A DNA stretch of 64,000 bases. Source: Neckera pumila (Eukaryota; Streptophyta; Bryopsida; Hypnales; Neckeraceae). The notes under the pieces are model-generated. The model was given only the letters and a program-made list of their open reading frames with translations, was not told where the DNA came from and did no database searches. Position 1 is the stretch's first letter. Each line of letters opens with the position of its first letter. The stretch covers positions 16,928,501-16,992,500 of the forward strand of contig OZ018417.1 of assembly GCA_963969595.1 (NCBI GenBank), in the 5' to 3' direction. The position numbers were made by a program, and so were the translations under genes. Below, one piece after another: positions 46,066 to 59,000 of the stretch.

Positions 46066-48639
46066 ATATTTTCAAACCTTGTTTGTAGCAATTTTTATTC
46101 ACTGACCTACTTTTGGAAACTATGATTTTTTTACTTTATTGTAAATACATGTCAAAATATCTTTTACATGATTGCATGATTGATTTCTCTTGGTCCAAAA
46201 GCTTGTGTATGGTTTATACTCTGTGATTTCTCCATAAAATACTGAGAAAAGTAGTTTTTGAAATGCAATTATACATACATACATAGAGAGAGAGAGAGTG
46301 AAGACATGACACCCCATTACGGGCAATTTCATGCAGTTCCAAGATTCGTGACAAGCAGAGCACACAGATAAGTATCCTTTTTAACAGTGCGTGAACTTTC
46401 ATGAAAGTACCGTTGCAATCAAAACTTGGGGGATTTTTACAAAATACAGCCGGGAGGAGGGTGGATACAGTATAGATCATAGCTATACGAAGCTACTCAA
46501 CTGAGTAACTTAAAATTTTTTCAAAACTGAAACTGGAATTCTCATGAGATCCCATACACAATAGAGTTAGAAGGCAGTAGGTGTGAACCTCAAAGCGTAC
46601 TCATGTAACCATGTAACTATAATGTAACGTAAGAATATGAGGAGTTTTTTGAAGAATAAAAACACCAGCACCTGTGACCAACTAAACAAAGTGATGCGAC
46701 TGCCCTTAACTCTCTACAAATGTAAGTATGAGTGAACATGGTGTAGAAGTAGTAAAAAGGTAGTGATTCTGCCGTTCGATTGTGCCAAAATATGGAGGGA
46801 ATGTTCCTCACTTGCACCCATGCCACAATTCGAACATAATATTAGAACCGTGACGTATGCAAGGTGTCTGCAGAACATTCCCATTGTTATCCGTGTCACC
46901 AAGTTGCAGCATAAACGAACAGCAAAAAACTCAAGAAACTTGGAGTCCTACACAAGTGTTCAATATAAACAAAATCTACTCTGTTTCCAAGAACCTGTTT
47001 TCCTTCGTTCTCCATGGTACCACTCAGTATTGAGAATGAGTTTGGAAGGGTCCACTTGCACTTCTCAGTGGATCAACCACTCTCCCTCCACGCAGGTGCA
47101 ACAAAATGAAATCGTAATTCCTTCAGTGATGCAGCTCTAGGGACAATGAACCAGTCACTTTGTGAGCACAAATACAGCAAAGTTTGCTTTTGGTGGAGCC
47201 GCCTCTGCCTTGGTGCCGTAAGATCAGTGCTTTCCAAGCATGGAGCCGTCATTCTTGTAAGCCGGACCACTTTTCAATTGTTGCATGTTAACCCTTGCCA
47301 TAATGTAGGTAGGTAACTATGCAAATTTTGGTAGTTGTGGAGTTAATGTGGAGAACCACAGCATAAAATGGGGCTTTGTAAAAGAGCCGATTATTATGCG
47401 GGCTGGGAGGAATATATTCTCATGAATACACATGATTCAAATCCATTGGTAGATCCCATGATTATTGAGTTCTAATGTATAATTAGAATACAAACAATAC
47501 ATGCACCGAGATAATTTCTAAGTATGGATTGACGAGAACGATGTAAAATGAAAAATCATAACCTCGATGAAAAATCATAATATCGATGAAAAAAGTTCAC
47601 TTTGTCCCAAAATAGAAGAGAGAGAGAGAGGGGTTAAAATATATTACATGTCTTTATATAAAAAATGAATCATCATTAGAGCGTGTAAAAGTCTATTTAC
47701 TATATAATATTAGATAGTTACAATAACATTATTTGTATTTGTATTCATCTATATTTTATTTCATTTAAAAAAATTATTTTCATAATGTAGTTTTATTGAT
47801 AGAACAAAGATTTATAAATTATTTTTTTTGTTCATTTTCAGAACTATAAAGAAATTATTCTAGAATACAAGAACAATGAGAAAAAGATTCAAGAAGAAAA
47901 AATACGGGGATCTTCTTATATTTCGAAGTATAGAGAGCATGTGTTTATTTGGTTTTTTATTTGTTCTAGAACTTGCATAGCAATAAAATATTGCTTGTAT
48001 GTCCTTTAAAGGTTAATGTTAAGATGGATACACCCAAAATTGCACCTGCCTAAAACAGCCACCATCATTTTGTGTATATCTACAAAATCAATATATATGT
48101 ATGTAGAAGAAACAAATGTAATTAGAATATCTACCAAAAAAAAAAAAAAAATTGATCCTTCATAACTTTTGCTTACGGTATCTAAATGTTACATTTTTTG
48201 GTACATTGAAACCTCCTTTTACTTGCCAACAAGAAAATATGAAAATTTGACCAATTTAATAAGAGTGTTTAGGTATAGTAGCAAAATGTGGTGGTTTCGG
48301 AGGTACCCACGTTCAGGTAGAAGCACCAAAATGTGACAAGAGTCATTTACAAACATTTAGAAAACGACCTAAATCTACACGCAAGTGGACCAAAAGTGGA
48401 CATGTGAGGTTCTAAGAAGTTGTCATTGTCATGAGGGAGATTTTTGCGTTAGCTAATCACATGTACATGATCCAAGCTTACAATGTGTCACTTTTGGGTG
48501 TTTCCGTACCCACTTTGGTGTTAGTCTAGACATTATCCACAATAAGTGCATCTACGTAGCTATTTTCAAAAATTTGTATTATATTCATACAAGCTCAGAA
48601 AACTACAAAACCAATTTTGGTGATTTCCTAAACCAGTTT
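46066..48639. other. Intergenic region, no gene recognised; fragment of large repeat R near 48,180-48,300
   Basis: 46,200-47,400 is less AT-rich and has several short ORFs on both strands (for example 46,763-47,140 + and 47,073-47,270 -), none with motifs I know. AG and GAGA microsatellites lie near 46,286 and 47,610. TTACATTTTTTGGTACATTG (48,188) and what follows to ~48,300 matches the left end of the large repeat. Confidence 0.45.
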
Positions 48640-49145
48640 TTAACAAATACATATCATTTTATTTTGTATAGCTCCCTCAAGTTCTGCACATCTTGAATAA
48701 GTATTACATTTAGGTGCTTCTACCTTATCTCTCCATTGGGATCCAGACTCCCGAATCAACAAGTCCAACTGACAAAACACACAAAGGGAACAGTTGCCAA
48801 AACAAAGAGAACTTTGCCACCAATGTCCCAAAGATTCGATTCCTTTCCTCTTCGTCTTCGTCGTCTTCGTCTTCATCTTGACCAACTCGGCTGAAGTTCT
48901 CATCTTCACCAACTCCAATTCCTCGCATGATCTTCGCCTCACATCACATCGCATCACATCGCATCACGCTCCACAGCTCGCGATCCGCAAATTTTTCACG
49001 CTTCAGTTTGTCGGAGAAGATGGCGAGCTCGGTGGCTTTGCAACCGAGTCCCTCAGCACAAACTCATTTGCTCTTCTTGTGACGAGATTGAACTGGTCGG
49101 CGATTAGATTCTCTTGAGCATTGGAAGATTGTCACGACTCTGACC
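48640..49145 (+). promoter_or_regulatory. Promoter/5' leader of the PH1-like gene
   Basis: GC rises from ~48,660. A TTCGTC-rich tract (48,848-48,880) and repeated CACATCGCAT units (48,938-48,966) precede the start codon. Pyrimidine-rich leader sequence of this sort is common in plant mRNAs. ORFs here on both strands are low-complexity by-products. Confidence 0.45.
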
Positions 49146-51553
49146 ATGGAGGGGGTGATGAACTACTTTACGGGGAAGACGAAGGAAGCGGAGGGGAAGG
49201 TGTGCTGCTCATTTCCCCTGTTTTTCTTTCTTTTTGAGGTTTGGGTTTCTGATGCTGGAGAATTGAATGAGTGGGCTTCTTTAGTTTCGCTCTTTTTCTG
49301 GAGTTTCGGACCTTTTTTTGGTGTGGGTTTAGTTTGATTGGAGTGGAGGGTTGATATGGGCGAGAGGGAGGGATGGAATTAGCAAGCGCAATGTCGGTAG
49401 GATCTTGAGTTCGCGTTTTGTTGTGAATTCAATCGAGTGTGAGGTTTTGGGAAGTGATCTGGGTTTTGATCAATTGGGAGGAATCTGGGAGTAGAAAATG
49501 GTGGGTTAGAAGAAACGAGTTGCTGACGTTATTTGAAACCCTAGATTGAAACCCTGTGGTGTCAATTCTTTGAGTTAAGAGGCTTATTATCATTCATGAG
49601 AAAACGTTTTTTCAGTAGCGTTCGAACAAGATATCGCAGAAAATGAAAACTCAAAAGAATCAAATTAGGTGTTGACTCTTTATGTAGTCTGCTGTGATAT
49701 TTGCACATTCGATTGTTTGTTGAGATCTCAATATTTTTGAGTTAGAAAGCATATTATAGCTCATTAAAAAAGTGTATTTTCATTAGCTGTGCCACAAGAT
49801 ATCAATCAAATTATTTGGGTAGGAAATGAGCAGTTGAGAAATGACATAATTTGAAATTTTGAGTACTATCGTTAATTTCAAAAGAGATCGTCATCTCTGG
49901 TTGCCAGGGCTTTTTTTTTGCCTTTAAATATGGTCTCCTATTAGCTTTTGTTTACTCTAATTGCTTTTGAGCACTTGCCTTAAAAGGATTTAATTTGGTC
50001 GGAGTGATTGGCCTTTTAGATATTCAAAGTTTGTAGGTGGAAAGCTCTTGCTAGGATGCGCTTGTTTTTGCACTTTGGTGTCAGTAGAGATGGAAGTTTT
50101 TTGTTCTGGAGCCTTTAGTTTTGGTGACGGTCTGACGGTCTTTTCGTTTTCTGCATTTTCCTTTGGCAGATTGAATTCTGGAATGACCCAGAACGGTCTG
50201 GTTGGCTTATGAAACAAGGTCAGTTTTCTATTTTCATTCGTTCCCGCATTTCAACCACACGCAGCGACTCTTTTTCGTCACCTGTAATTGGACCAAAATT
50301 TCTGAATATCTTTCCTTATTCATTTATGGATTTAGAGTTCTCTTCGGGGACTTTTAAACTCCTATGAGTGGCGGATTGGATGAGTTCTGGTCTGTTGACT
50401 AAGGTTTTGCTGTCATGTGCATGGTTACATGGCCTATTAATTTTTGAAGTTTATTTCATAAATGTGGTGGATTGTTTAAATCGCAGGGGAGTTTATTAAA
50501 ACATGGCGTAGGAGATGGTTTGTTTTGAAGCAAGATCGCATTTTCTGGTTCAAAGAGCAGCAGCTAACGCCTGTAATCATCTTAACCAATTTCCGCAATG
50601 CTATGGTGTTTCAGAGATTAGAACAGTCTCTCACAGTTATCTCTGTAGGAAAATTATTTTGGAGCCTAATCTCTGTGAGTTTAATTTTACGCAGTACTCA
50701 AAATCAAGAGGAGTAATTTCAGTGAGCAGCTGTTTGACTGTCAAGGGTGCTGAGGATGTGCTGAATAAACAGTTCGCGTTTGAGCTTTCCACAAATAGGG
50801 ATACAATGTATTTTATTGCAGACACAGACAAGGTAAGTCCTCGGTTCCACTTATTTTCTCTCTTATTCTGACAGGCTTTGGTAGGTTGAGCCAGAGCTTG
50901 GGCCAATAAGTGATTGAATTGTTCTGAATTGGCATGTGCATGAACTGGTTAGTTTGACCTTTCAATTCTCGATTCTTCATCAAATTTGTGGTTTCGTTTC
51001 ACATTACGATCCTTCAATTCTTCAGGTTACTGCCTGAGGACTTTGGACTTGTTTTTAGCGGGGCTTTGGAGCCTAATGACAGGCAATTAAATTTTCAAAA
51101 AGAATCTTTCTTGTGGTTGAGGAGTGTGTTAAGCCTCAAGATATTGAATGACAGTCAGCAGAGCGACCTTTATTTTTCACTCACTGAGGTCAATGGATCT
51201 TAGATCTAAAGTGACAGGATTCAACATGGTCTGGAAGGAACTAGTTACATGAGGCATATAACCAAGTAGATATGGAAGTTTTTTTGACCATCTGATTTAA
51301 AGTCAAGTAGACTTTTAAATGCTTACAATCTCAGAATTTTTATATTGACATTCTGCGGGCTCCTGAGATCAACACTAGTCATAGTTTTATCACTAATTGC
51401 ATTTGTGAGCCTGTGTACCATCTTAATGACTAATATATACACATACAGGAAAAGGAGGATTGGATCAATGCGATAGGTCGATCTATTGTTCGTCATTCTC
51501 GGTCCGTTACAGATGAAGAAATCTTGGACTATGACAGCAAGCGCGCTCCATAG
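49146..51553 (+). CDS. PH1: Pleckstrin-homology domain protein, AtPH1-like
   Basis: Five exons, 49,146-49,199, 50,170-50,218, 50,487-50,572, 50,695-50,832 and 51,449-51,553, join without frame error to 143 residues. Almost the whole protein is one PH domain: IEFWNDPERSGWLMKQGE, then IKTWRRRWFVLKQDRIFWF, SCLTVKGAEDVLNKQFAFEL, TMYFIADTDKEKEDWINAIG, ending RSVTDEEILDYDSKRAP. The basic WRRRWFVLK strand is the phosphoinositide-binding face of the fold. Length and end sequence agree with Arabidopsis PH1 (about 145 residues), a small PH protein reported on late endosomes. The first exon differs from the Arabidopsis N-terminus (MEGVMNYFTGKTKEAEGK here). All introns are GT-AG; the first is 970 bp. Confidence 0.92.
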
Positions 51554-54500
51554 AAGCTGAACTTTGACGTTTTCACTCCTGGATCGCTTGAGGTACATGT
51601 GAGTCACTATTAAGCAAAGCTTTGGGTGTTTGAAGATGAAAGCTGTAATTATCGAGGCTTCCCGCAGCCAAACTATGGGATACTGATAGGTTACAATGAG
51701 AAAGATATATCTATATCCTCTTTAGAAACGTCCAAACGCCTCTGCTTCTCAGAGTGTCGTAATATTTCGTTGTGTAATAGATAGACGTACTATTTCTAAA
51801 ATACGTCGACATTACTGGGGTTGCAAGAAATCTGTGCAATTTCCTCACGGTCTACGATTGAGATATAGCGATTGAGATGCAAGTTGGAGGCGAGATAGGG
51901 AGGAGGGTGTCTTTCCTTTGAGGGTTTTTGTAAATATTATTAGGGTTATGCCCAAGGTGCTTTTCCCAGTACCATTGTTGCTTAGGTGGAATTATAGTTG
52001 ATTGACAACAGATAATGCATAATTGCTGTACTATAACTGTACTATTACACTCAAGCTTGATGTATGATCTGATTCAGTTTGGTCCTTTGTTCATTTTTCC
52101 CTTGCTTGCATCTTGTTTTTTTCCTTCTCAGTATTAGTTCTCTCATCAGAAGGTTATCCATTATACGCTAAATCTTTCTTCAGTAGTGTATGAGATCTGT
52201 TGAGTTTTAGCTTCTGAATGTAGATGCATATTACCTTCTACAAAGCGACAAATAAGATTGTTGGTGATGACTGAAAAGAAAATCTGAGATTTTTTAAATA
52301 CTTGATGCAATTAAAGTTCAAACTATGGGTCTATGGAGACCTAAAGGGTTCTCAATTTTCTTCAGAGCTAATGACTCGATTGCCTGCCCTGCAGCACAGT
52401 TTACTCTGTTCTTCTTCTCGGTTTTCCTGCACCACGCTTGAATTTGAAATTAAACCCTAGTTTTACTCGTTGTTTCTTAATTCTTAATTTTAACTGGTGG
52501 TACTGTATTTCATAATGCACGGACGTTTCTGCACACATATTAACGAAGCGTAAGTTATGCTTTATCTGAGCAGACTTACAAGTACCTGCATGTTTGCGTC
52601 AGCTAGCTCACGGCAATGGCTGTACTGTCTCGAGATATTGATCGGGTAAGCTATTCACTTGTTCAGATTGCATAGCGAATTAAGGCAAAGATGTTAATAC
52701 TAATTTAATAATAATGTTGGGTTTTAAGCTTAGATGGTGGAGCCTCTGAGTACCTAGTGAGTTCATGTGGTGCAACAGGAGAAAATTATTAAGAAGAAAC
52801 TTTGAAACCCTTGCTGCTGAGAACTTTTGAGACCGGTTTCAAGTGTCACATGACAGGAAATTCAAAAGAGGTTTCAACTATTCCCAAAATGCCTCTAGTG
52901 ACACTCTGTGTAAATGCTCATATATTCCTTGCATATCCTAAAAGTCTCTAATCTCTCATGTTGTGTACACATTTGATTGGACAACGTCCAGATTTCAAGT
53001 TCTGAACACCTGTGCAAGGCGCCCATGTAAATTCTGAGCAGTGTGCAGCAGAGAGGTTTGAGTGTACCATTTTGAGAATCACTCGGTTTTATTGCCATCA
53101 CGTACTCTCCTTGAAAACAGTGCCTGGGAAAACCCACCCCACCTGGTTGTGACTAGTGACACCCCTAATGTGCTTCCTTTGGTGATTTCAGTGAGCTAGC
53201 CGGGAGGATTGGAGGATTTGTAGCTGCATTAAATAGTAAATTGGTTCGGAGAGAAATGTGGTGGCGTAATATTCTGGCATTCGGTGGTCTCCAGCACTTT
53301 ATGTGCTGAGGTTCACGTGGAACATTCCCAAGTTCCCGACATGACCAGCATCAGCACCTCAGCAGCAGACCTCAGTGAATGTTCATACGACACAGAGTGC
53401 GGTGAGGGGACTCTGTCAGATAATGTCTTACTGAATCATTCGCAGCTGCAGTCACGGAGCTCTAATGGCTACCAGCAACTCTGGTGCGCGCTTGGTTACC
53501 TCGGTACCTCTGGGCCTTCTGTCAGCAAGAATATAGCTCGAGATCCAAAACTGATAGGTTCTTCCTTCTGAAAATCTCAATTTCTAGTTCACCTCACTCC
53601 CCTCTCCACCTGTAATGAATTATCCTTTTCGTGCATGAGACACTAATAAATCAAAGTCACACTATTTTAGTTACTGCAGGTTGAAATACTACTGTATCGT
53701 ACACCAATTTTTTTGCAGCGACACTAATTTTACGCTTTCACTGATAGAATAAATTAGTGTAGTGTGCACTGATAAGGTTGTGTTGTGCACAGTTTCTAGT
53801 CGCCTAGTTTGCCAAAACACTATGCTTTTTGCCTCTGGCGGCGCTACATATCTGCAGTCCGACTCACTGATCGTTTGAAATTTTCCTGCGTCCAGCACTT
53901 AGGAATCATCGGGCGTTACGAGCGCCACGTGGGTGGAGATGTTCTTCCAGGCTCACGAACGAATGGCGAAAAGGTGCCGTGGTGGGTGATGACTAGACTG
54001 TCCATGACTTTGTAAAACGACTGAGATCGCCTGTTTTGTTCCAATTAGTGCAGGATTTCATTTTCATGTATGTCCATACGTGTGTTGGTGGAGCCGACAA
54101 TCTGGTGCTTCTAGGCATGCATGTTTCAGCTGGACTCGCCACGTTGATAAGCGTTTATTTAATTTAATTTTTTGAAACAAATGAAAATTCCATTGCAAAA
54201 GCACCACTACACAACAGCTAAGCCACAAGAGAAACTTATTTTTTCAAAGCTTCCGCTCTTCTCGGCCTTCATGTTGATAACTTCGAATAATCACTCCTTG
54301 TCCTGGAATCCGTCAGTGTCCGGCCGCAGCCGTTGCAAATTCTTGGATATCCATCCGCAGCTTGAAGTCACGGTATTAGTTAATGATTTCCGTCGATCAT
54401 GGCGATCGTCCATGCTGCCACAGATCGTCTTCTACATCTGCTGCTCGCCACCAACATAAAATCCTGAAAAAATGAACTCGTGTTAGACACTTTTCGATCT

Positions 54501-55048
54501 CAAAGTGTCGGTTCTGCCAAGGAGTCACTAGGGGTAGTCACAGCAGCTTCGACGTTGACAATTTTTCTGAGAAATTTCTTCAGCACATGAAATGGGGAGC
54601 CCTGTTTTGTGGAGGAGCTGTGACACCCCTTTTGCAGCGAAAATGAAACCTCCAACGAGGTTCACTTGCACAGTACCACGGCAACCACGGCAAACCAATC
54701 ACGGAGCAGACTGTGAACCTCAAAACTTTCGCGTAAACTTCTTCACGTCCGTTCTCGTCCGTTCTTGTCCTCCGGAGGAAGAGAACGACTTTTCTCAACC
54801 TTCATGGAAAGGAGCCGGCGCGCCGCGGCGAGCCAACTAACGAGCGCCACGTCCCTCTTCTCGACCTTCACGGAATGGGATTCAGGAGCCGTGACTACCC
54901 CTACTGTCTTATGCAACTTTTCTTTGGTAGTTTGGGTTTAATTCCTAAAGCCTTTAGGAATTTTACACTGAGAGCTGCGTTTTGCAGCTTCTTTTTTTTC
55001 GGGAGCAGCTGTGGACACGTCCATTTCTGACTGCTTTGTAAGATAACT
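51554..55048. other. Long intergenic region without a firm gene
   Basis: ORFs at 53,284-53,571 (+, 95 residues) and 54,592-54,840 (+) have no motif. Inverted repeats: ACTAGGGGTAGTCAC at ~54,528 with GTGACTACCCCTACT at ~54,889, bounding a GC-rich 375-bp segment; and ACACTAATTT / AAATTAGTGT around 53,722-53,759. Codon-like composition appears at 54,580-54,840, but no open joined frame was found. Confidence 0.45.
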
Positions 55049-55213
55049 ATGGCCGTGATCAGCTTGCAGATGTTCATGGCGGGGTGTGGGCAGACGATCG
55101 TCCACGTGCCCACCGAGATGTCCAAACTGCTCACTTTGATGGTGGCCATCCAAGCTGCAGCTTTGGCATCCTTCGGCGGGGGGCCCAACTTCGACCCCAA
55201 GTACGTACAGTAG
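55049..55213 (+). CDS. Possible exon or small ORF with hydrophobic segment, unrecognised
   Basis: ATG at 55,049 opens 54 codons (MAVISLQMFMAGCGQTIV.. to GGGPNFDPKYVQ, TAG). GC is high at third codon positions (C or G at most), unlike the surroundings. It contains a hydrophobic stretch LLTLMVAIQAAALASFGGG. A consensus donor (AA/GTACGT at 55,201) lies just before the stop, so it may be an exon. No partner exon was found and the family is unknown. The opposite-strand ORF over the same bases (54,901-55,200) is less protein-like. Confidence 0.3.
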   Translation: MAVISLQMFMAGCGQTIVHVPTEMSKLLTLMVAIQAAALASFGGGPNFDPKYVQ

Positions 55214-56031
55214 ATATCTCTTTGCGGTTCCCCGTGAAGGAGCTAGACCACTCTAGCGTTCAATACTTTGCCCCGCTCGCTGAACGACACCATTGCACCA
55301 CGTTCGTGTTTCTCCACCATTACGTTCATTGACTTATTCGCTTATATACGTGGGCTTACTGCATTGATTAAGAACCTTAGGACAGCCTTTTGGCAATGTA
55401 AGATTCTGGACGACGTGCTCACATTACGCCAGTACCATAGTCTTGAACAGTTGGAATTATGAGAGACTGCTTTAGTTGGACGATGTCTTGGTTTCACAAT
55501 AGATTTTGACCCCAACGCCCCCCTACAGATGTAATAATTCATTGTGGCCTGAAGAAGCATATTTCTTTCTGTGGAATTTAATTTCAATCGCGATCAGGAC
55601 TTACCATCCTCTCAGATATATGCATGCTAGTCTTTCAGTCTGCTAGTGGTAATTAGCTGACTGGCGGTATTAGAGCTCGTCACTCTAAAGAATTTTGTCT
55701 GGAAACCTTAAACAGACTCTAACCATCGGACTGACTTGAATGTACAATGTCCGTTGTGACGATTTGGACAAATCCTAGTGCAAGAGTGATTTGACTTTCT
55801 GTAGCACTTGCAAATCATTCAATTGGCGATCTAACTTGGATCACATTACCTCTATGATGTAATGAAAGGCAATGTCTGGCTTACAACGCATGCAGACACA
55901 ACAACACGACGTAGGAAAATTCTATGTTGCGTGAGCTGTTACTGAGTAAACATGATGCCCTTCCATTTTACGACGTCCTTTTATTTCAACTTCTGAATTT
56001 CGACTATCAGTGATCGTTCACTGTGTTTCAG
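55214..56031. other. Intergenic, no gene seen
   Basis: Short chance ORFs only. The N-terminal exon expected for trehalase, which should lie left of 56,032, is not recognisable here. Confidence 0.5.
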
Positions 56032-59000
56032 GGGCATTGGACCATTTTGTGAAGGGGTTAGACTTCAATGAAGAAGGGAGTGATTTGAAACCATCCACTC
56101 CAAAGGATTTTCAGCCCTAGGCCTCCAAGTTTTCTACTACGGGTTCGGAAACTCGAGGCAAGGAAATGGGCTCTGCAATTCCATGGGCTATGGCTGGAGA
56201 TCATTCGGAAAGTATCACCTTCTGTGGCGGACGAAACAAACCTGCATACTCTGGTTCCACTGAGCCACCCTGTTATGATACCTGGTGCACGGTTCAGAGA
56301 AGTTTATTACTGAGATAGCTACTGGGTTATCAAGTACGCCATCTAAATTCACAACTGCATATTCTAAGTATAGTTGGTGTAATTAAGAATGTCAAGAACA
56401 CCTGTTGCGAGATGATCGAGGTGCTCTGAGTAGAAGAAACTGTTGCCAGCGTCTTTGTGAGTATGCAGTTGACAATATAATGCTTGGCATCTTGAATGTA
56501 AATTATAGTATGTGCTGCTATATTATGTAGATATCAGTGATAGCACTCACTATAGCAGTCATTCTGGATCTTCAGGGGTCTTCTTGTAAGCGGCATGGCG
56601 GACACTGCAAAGGGAGTGGTTAAAAATTTGATGGAACTCGTGGAGAATGTTTGGCTTTGTGCCAAACGGAGCTCGTGTGTATTACGAGAATCGAAGGTAC
56701 TGCACTTTTCAGTAACTAATGTTAAGCGTTGGTGCGTCTCAAGTGAACTGAATTCCAATTCTATTTTCTTATTTCTGTGGATACGTCAGTCCGACCAAGT
56801 GTAGAAGCATTAGTTTGTTGAAAAATCACGAGATAAAATAGGGTTGGGTGATCTAAAACGCTATGGGAAGCTGAGGCTTATTATGTTGATACGTGTTAAG
56901 CCAACCTCCCCTGCTGAGCATAATGATACGTTCTGTGTACTGCAAAACCTATGACCAGACTCTACTCAAGCAAGCCATGCCGGTCCTTCTAAAGGAGTAC
57001 GCATTTTGGACTTCAGGTGAGGCTTCTTCTTTTTACAGGAAGCGAGCTGCACACTTTTTCTGATTTTTTTCTTGAATGAAAATGTACATTTTAGCTCAAA
57101 AACTAAATATTGGGCAGAAAAATTGATATTCATACGATTTGGTTTCCAGAGCCGCACGAGGTCAGAGTGCGGGATAAGAATGGTGATGAGCATCGTCTCA
57201 GTCGCTTCTGGGCTAACTGGAATACTCCTCGGCCTGAATCTTTCACTATTGTGAGACACTTCTTCTTCCAAGTATTTTGTAGAAAATTCGGCTACTGTCT
57301 ATTGAGTTTACGTTTGGCATTTCTGCCTTGCCAGCTGCGAAGAGTGTCATGTGTTCAGAATGTTTTAATCTTGTGCTGCTCAGGACCAAAAATGCACTTT
57401 AATTTGGCCATGGCATCGTGTTCGAGTACAATGAGCACTGAGCAAGTTCCAATTGAGAGACTCAGAAGTCAATATTCCTCCGTCCCATTTGAGGCTCTCA
57501 TTCATATTTTCACTTTTAAATGATGATTGTAGGACATGAATGTGACTCAAGGGATGACGAAAAGCAGACAAGATCAGTTGTATCATGATATTGCAACAGC
57601 TGCTTAGTCCGGCTGGGATTTCAGTTCTCGATGGATGGAGTAAGTTTCTCTTAACCCCTAAATGCCCAAGGCCTGTTTTGGGCTTCCTGGAATTTGCTCG
57701 AAATTGAACAAAATGCCAACTTTCTGATAAGTTGTATCAATTGTTTTTGAATTGTAACCGTACAAATTCAAACTAGACATGTTAAAGATCTCATAGGAAA
57801 AGGAAATACAACAATATCACTTATGGAGTGAAAGATTATAATGTTTGACCATGAGGGTGCTAAAATTGCAAAAATCTTTCAATCTTCTTTACACAATTCA
57901 AATCTAAAAAGTTGGTGACCAAAAACATATGAGGTTAAAGGGCCTAACTTGTATAACTCCGATCAATTTATGGCTTCTTAAAATTTACTCCACAATTTTT
58001 TTAAATGAATTTTGAATGTGATTTTTTCTCCAAGATCTAGTGTATTTGAGGCCCATTTCCAAGAGCTCTCAACACTATGGGAAGTCAAGATTGCACTGGG
58101 TACCCTTGTACAAAATCATGAATAGAAAAATCACTATCATTTATTTTCAAGATCGGATTTTTGTAGCTAAAATTAGACTTCAAGAAGAACTTTCTAAAAA
58201 TATAACCTACTAAAATAGCAACTTGGTTAGGTTTTATTTAACTTCAAAGTTTTGCAAACACCACATTTGGGTGCCTCGGGCATTTAGGGGTTAAGCTGAT
58301 ACTAGGCAAGGTTGAGAATATTGTTTCATCACTTCTAATTTTTTTTTAAAGGTGTGTGATTTCGGGAGATCAGTGCTGTTGTGGAGATATTATCTTGGGT
58401 ACAAGAGCCAAATCTATTGACAGCAATCAAATTTCTATCATTGTATATGGATTTCTTATACAATTTCAAAATGAGAAATTCACGAGGGGGGGGGGGGGCA
58501 GAGTTTGTTATGGACGAAATGAAACGGAGTACTCCATGATGGAATTCCATCTCAATTGAACCATAACCACCTCCTAAGTGGTAAATTCCATTTCATTACC
58601 ATGATGGTAAACCCTTAAAAAATCCTTTGCGGTTGTTAACCATTGTATATCACGTAGACAACTCCATTTTCATCTAGAGACCATTGGCCATAGTCATTGA
58701 GCTAGATCAATCTTCAATATGAGATTAGATCTATTGGCTGAGTCAATATTTTGTTGTTACTGATTACCTAAGTTGGTAATTTTTTCTTAGAGTATCAACC
58801 TGTTTGGTGGCAGGGACCAACAAATTTTGAGAACTCTTCGGACATCTATAATTGTTCTTGTAGAGCTTAACGCCTATCTCTTCCAGGTGTGCTTCAATTC
58901 GCAATTGGATTGCTTGTATTTCATACTAAATTTACCAATATTAATTATCTCAAGTTTTTGAATGTGAAGATTTCTGTGTGTGGACGAGCAAATGGAGAAC

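Noticed and set aside
52616..52645. ATG with 10 codons then a consensus donor (CGG/GTAAGC)
   Set aside because: Too short, and no following exon found.
53284..53571. 95-residue plus-strand ORF
   Set aside because: Ser/Cys-rich without motif, no splice partners or codon bias.
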